Assembly: GCA_902806305.1 (NCBI GenBank)
Contig: CADCWC010000222.1
Location: 394 to 6,642, forward strand
Source: an uncultured Thermoleophilia bacterium
Lineage (GTDB): Bacteria > Actinomycetota > Thermoleophilia > Gaiellales > F1-60-MAGs149
DNA length: 6,249 nt
Direction: 5' to 3'
Notes under the pieces: generated by a model
What the model was told of the DNA's origin: nothing
What the model saw: the letters and a program-made list of their open reading frames with translations, nothing else
The model's database searches: none
Program-made: the position numbers and the translations under genes
Part shown: piece after piece, positions 4,780 to 6,249 of the stretch
Layout: each line of letters starts with the position of its first letter
How positions within the stretch are numbered: position 1 is the stretch's first letter

Positions 4780-6249
4780 TGCGGCCGCACGCCGACCGAC
4801 GCGTCGGCCCCGCGTTCACGAACCGCTACAACACGATCGTCGTCGGAGTCGGGGGCATGGGCAGCGCGACGGCCTACTACCTGGCGCGGCGCGGGCAGCG
4901 CGTCCTCGGCCTGGAGCGCTACGACGTCCCCCACGACCAGGGGTCCTCGCACGGCCAGACCCGGATCATCCGGATGGCCTACTACGAGCATCCGTCCTAC
5001 GTCATGCTGCTCCGTCGCGCCTACGAGCTGTGGCGCGAGATCGAGCGGCAGGCGGCTGAGCCGCTCCTCCACATCACCGGCTCGATCGATGCGGGCGCCG
5101 CGGACTCCTGGGTCTTCAAGGGCTCCCTGCGGTCGTGCGTCGAGCACGAGCTCCAGCACGAGGTGCTGACCGGCACGGAGCTCTCCCGCCGCTTCCCGGG
5201 GTACCAGCTGCCGCCCGAGACGCTCGGCGTGCTCCAGCCGGACGGCGGTTACCTCGTGCCCGAACGCTGCATCGTCTCCTACGCCAACGCGGCGATGCGC
5301 CACGGGGCCGAGATCCACGGGCGCGAGGAGGTCGAGGGCTGGGAGCCGCTCGGCGACGACGGCGTCCGGGTCCACACGACGCGCGGGGTCTACGAGGCCG
5401 ACAGCCTGGTCATCACCGCGGGCGCCTGGAACGACCAGCTGCTCGACTTCCTGCCGGGGCTCGCCGTGCCCGAGCGCCAGGTGCTGGCCTGGTTCCAGCC
5501 CCAGCGCCCCGAGCTCTTCGACCCGTCGATCTTCCCGGTCTTCAACCTGCTCGTCGAGGAGGGCCGCTACTACGGCTTCCCGGTCCACGGCGTGCCGGGC
5601 TTCAAGATCGGCAAGTACCACCACTTCGAGGAGTCAGGGCCGGCGGGATCGATCGACTTCGACGTCTACCCCGAGGACGAGGACGTCCTCCGCGAGGTCA
5701 CGTCGCGGTACTTCCCGCAGGGCGTCGGGCCGACGATGACGCTCAAGACGTGCATGTTCACCAACACGCCCGACAACCACTTCCTGATCGACCTGCACCC
5801 CCGCCACCCGCAGGTCGCCTACGCCTCGGCGTGCTCCGGCCACGGCTTCAAGTTCGCGAGCGTGGTGGGCGAGATCCTGGCCGACCTGGCCCAGCACCGT
5901 CAGACGCGGCACGCGATCGACGTCTTCAGCCACGAGCGCTTCCTGAGCGGGATGCCGATGGGCACGCCCGGCGAGACGGCCGTGCGCCGCCACACGTTGG
6001 CCGGGCGTGGCCGGGCCGAGCCGGACACCGGCTCGCCCCACGCGCACCCGCGGGCCACGCTCGGACGGACGTCGTCCGGCCGGCCACGTCCGTCGGTCGG
6101 CCACGGGGCCGGAGCCGGCCACCGGCCGGTCGGGGCGCACCGCGCCGGGCTCGGACACCGCCCCGCCGGCGGGCACCGGTTGCCGACGTCCCGGCCGATC
6201 GCCGGATCGGACCGTCATGACGGGTTCACCCCCACCTGGTCGGATCGCC
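4776..6249 (+). CDS. Monomeric sarcosine oxidase / N-methyl amino acid oxidase family, covalent FAD; no stop in window
   Basis: This flavoenzyme family oxidises secondary amines such as sarcosine with O2, releasing formaldehyde and H2O2. Seen, numbered from ATG 4776: FAD motif Gly24-x-Gly26-x-x-Gly29, and SSHGQTRIIR with His59, Arg63 and Arg66, matching His45, Arg49 and Arg52 of Bacillus monomeric sarcosine oxidase. Lys277 in GFKIGK matches the O2-activating lysine, Cys326 in KTCMFTNTPDNHF matches the cysteine that carries FAD covalently, and Lys359 in SGHGFKF is also conserved. Cys-linked FAD separates it from the heterotetramer beta subunit. The start overlaps the GcvT stop (ATGA) with GAGGG 6 bases upstream; ATG 4779 is equally possible. 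About 18 residues precede the first strand. The family normally ends near VFSHERF (residue 389), but this frame continues at least 102 more codons to the window edge through Gly/His/Arg/Pro-rich sequence. The true end is uncertain and a frameshift near 5943 is plausible. Exact N-methyl substrate is not determinable from sequence. Confidence 0.9.
   Translation, partial: MMRPHADRRVGPAFTNRYNTIVVGVGGMGSATAYYLARRGQRVLGLERYDVPHDQGSSHGQTRIIRMAYYEHPSYVMLLRRAYELWREIERQAAEPLLHITGSIDAGAADSWVFKGSLRSCVEHELQHEVLTGTELSRRFPGYQLPPETLGVLQPDGGYLVPERCIVSYANAAMRHGAEIHGREEVEGWEPLGDDGVRVHTTRGVYEADSLVITAGAWNDQLLDFLPGLAVPERQVLAWFQPQRPELFDPSIFPVFNLLVEEGRYYGFPVHGVPGFKIGKYHHFEESGPAGSIDFDVYPEDEDVLREVTSRYFPQGVGPTMTLKTCMFTNTPDNHFLIDLHPRHPQVAYASACSGHGFKFASVVGEILADLAQHRQTRHAIDVFSHERFLSGMPMGTPGETAVRRHTLAGRGRAEPDTGSPHAHPRATLGRTSSGRPRPSVGHGAGAGHRPVGAHRAGLGHRPAGGHRLPTSRPIAGSDRHDGFTPTWSDR
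5943..6249 (+). other. Low-complexity region after the conserved end of the oxidase
   Basis: This stretch is either an unusual C-terminal tail or, more likely, intergenic DNA read through. It holds hairpin-forming dyads: CGGACG (6062-6067) with CGTCCG (6073-6078), and CCGGCC-ACC-GGCCGG (6115-6129). Recurring GGCCAC/GGGCAC-like words give the repeated Gly-His pairs in the translation. TGA at 5944-5946 lies one frame over, directly after the codon for the last conserved Phe. No recognisable domain appears in any frame on either strand. The dyads could belong to a terminator, but there is no U-tract. Confidence 0.5.

Noticed and set aside
4776..6249. Assignment of the oxidase as SoxB, the heterotetramer beta subunit
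   Set aside because: It carries the Cys326 covalent-FAD signature and the His/Arg/Lys set of the monomeric sarcosine oxidase / N-methyltryptophan oxidase family.
6000..6249. His/Gly-rich tail as a metal-binding domain
   Set aside because: The residues arise from repeated GC-rich words in what is probably noncoding DNA, with no regular metal-binding spacing and no known counterpart in the oxidase family.

Overview
The window is very GC-rich and its genes prefer codons ending in G or C. Together with two promoters that look leaderless, this suggests a high-GC actinobacterium, but nothing here fixes the species. The gene content is accessory metabolism: oxidation of sarcosine or other N-methylated amino acids, with likely transfer of the released one-carbon unit to tetrahydrofolate (THF).

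Layout, left to right. Positions 1-1690 (minus strand) hold the start of an operon read leftward: soxD (zinc-binding delta subunit of heterotetrameric sarcosine oxidase) overlapping a soxA-type alpha subunit that runs off the window. That protein has a [2Fe-2S] N-terminal domain, an FAD-binding fold and a CxC motif. A 105-bp divergent spacer (1691-1795) carries a perfect 19-bp palindrome and a candidate soxD promoter. A class I SAM-dependent methyltransferase resembling glycine/sarcosine N-methyltransferases follows on the plus strand (1796-2569).

The 2570-2776 spacer has weak hairpins and six tandem copies of a ~22-bp repeat built from two alternating palindromes. A plus-strand operon then starts at a promoter whose -35/-10 spacer contains a 14-bp palindrome. 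It encodes a GntR/FCD regulator (2813-3529), a stand-alone GcvT-family THF-dependent methyl- or aminomethyltransferase (3550-4779), and a covalent-FAD oxidase of the monomeric sarcosine oxidase family (from 4776). The genes are 20 bp apart and then overlap by 4 bp. The oxidase keeps all the active-site residues I can place, but its reading frame does not stop where the family ends. It runs to the window edge through low-complexity sequence, and a TGA lies one frame away just after the conserved end.

Proposed function (inference): the monomeric-type oxidase removes an N-methyl group as a formaldehyde-level unit with H2O2 formation, and the adjacent GcvT protein passes it to THF. The GntR regulator controls its own operon through the promoter palindrome and may also control the divergent soxD-soxA genes. 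The unusual point is that parts of two sarcosine oxidase architectures, monomeric and heterotetrameric, lie back to back with a small-molecule methyltransferase between them. No soxB or soxG is visible; either could lie beyond the left edge.
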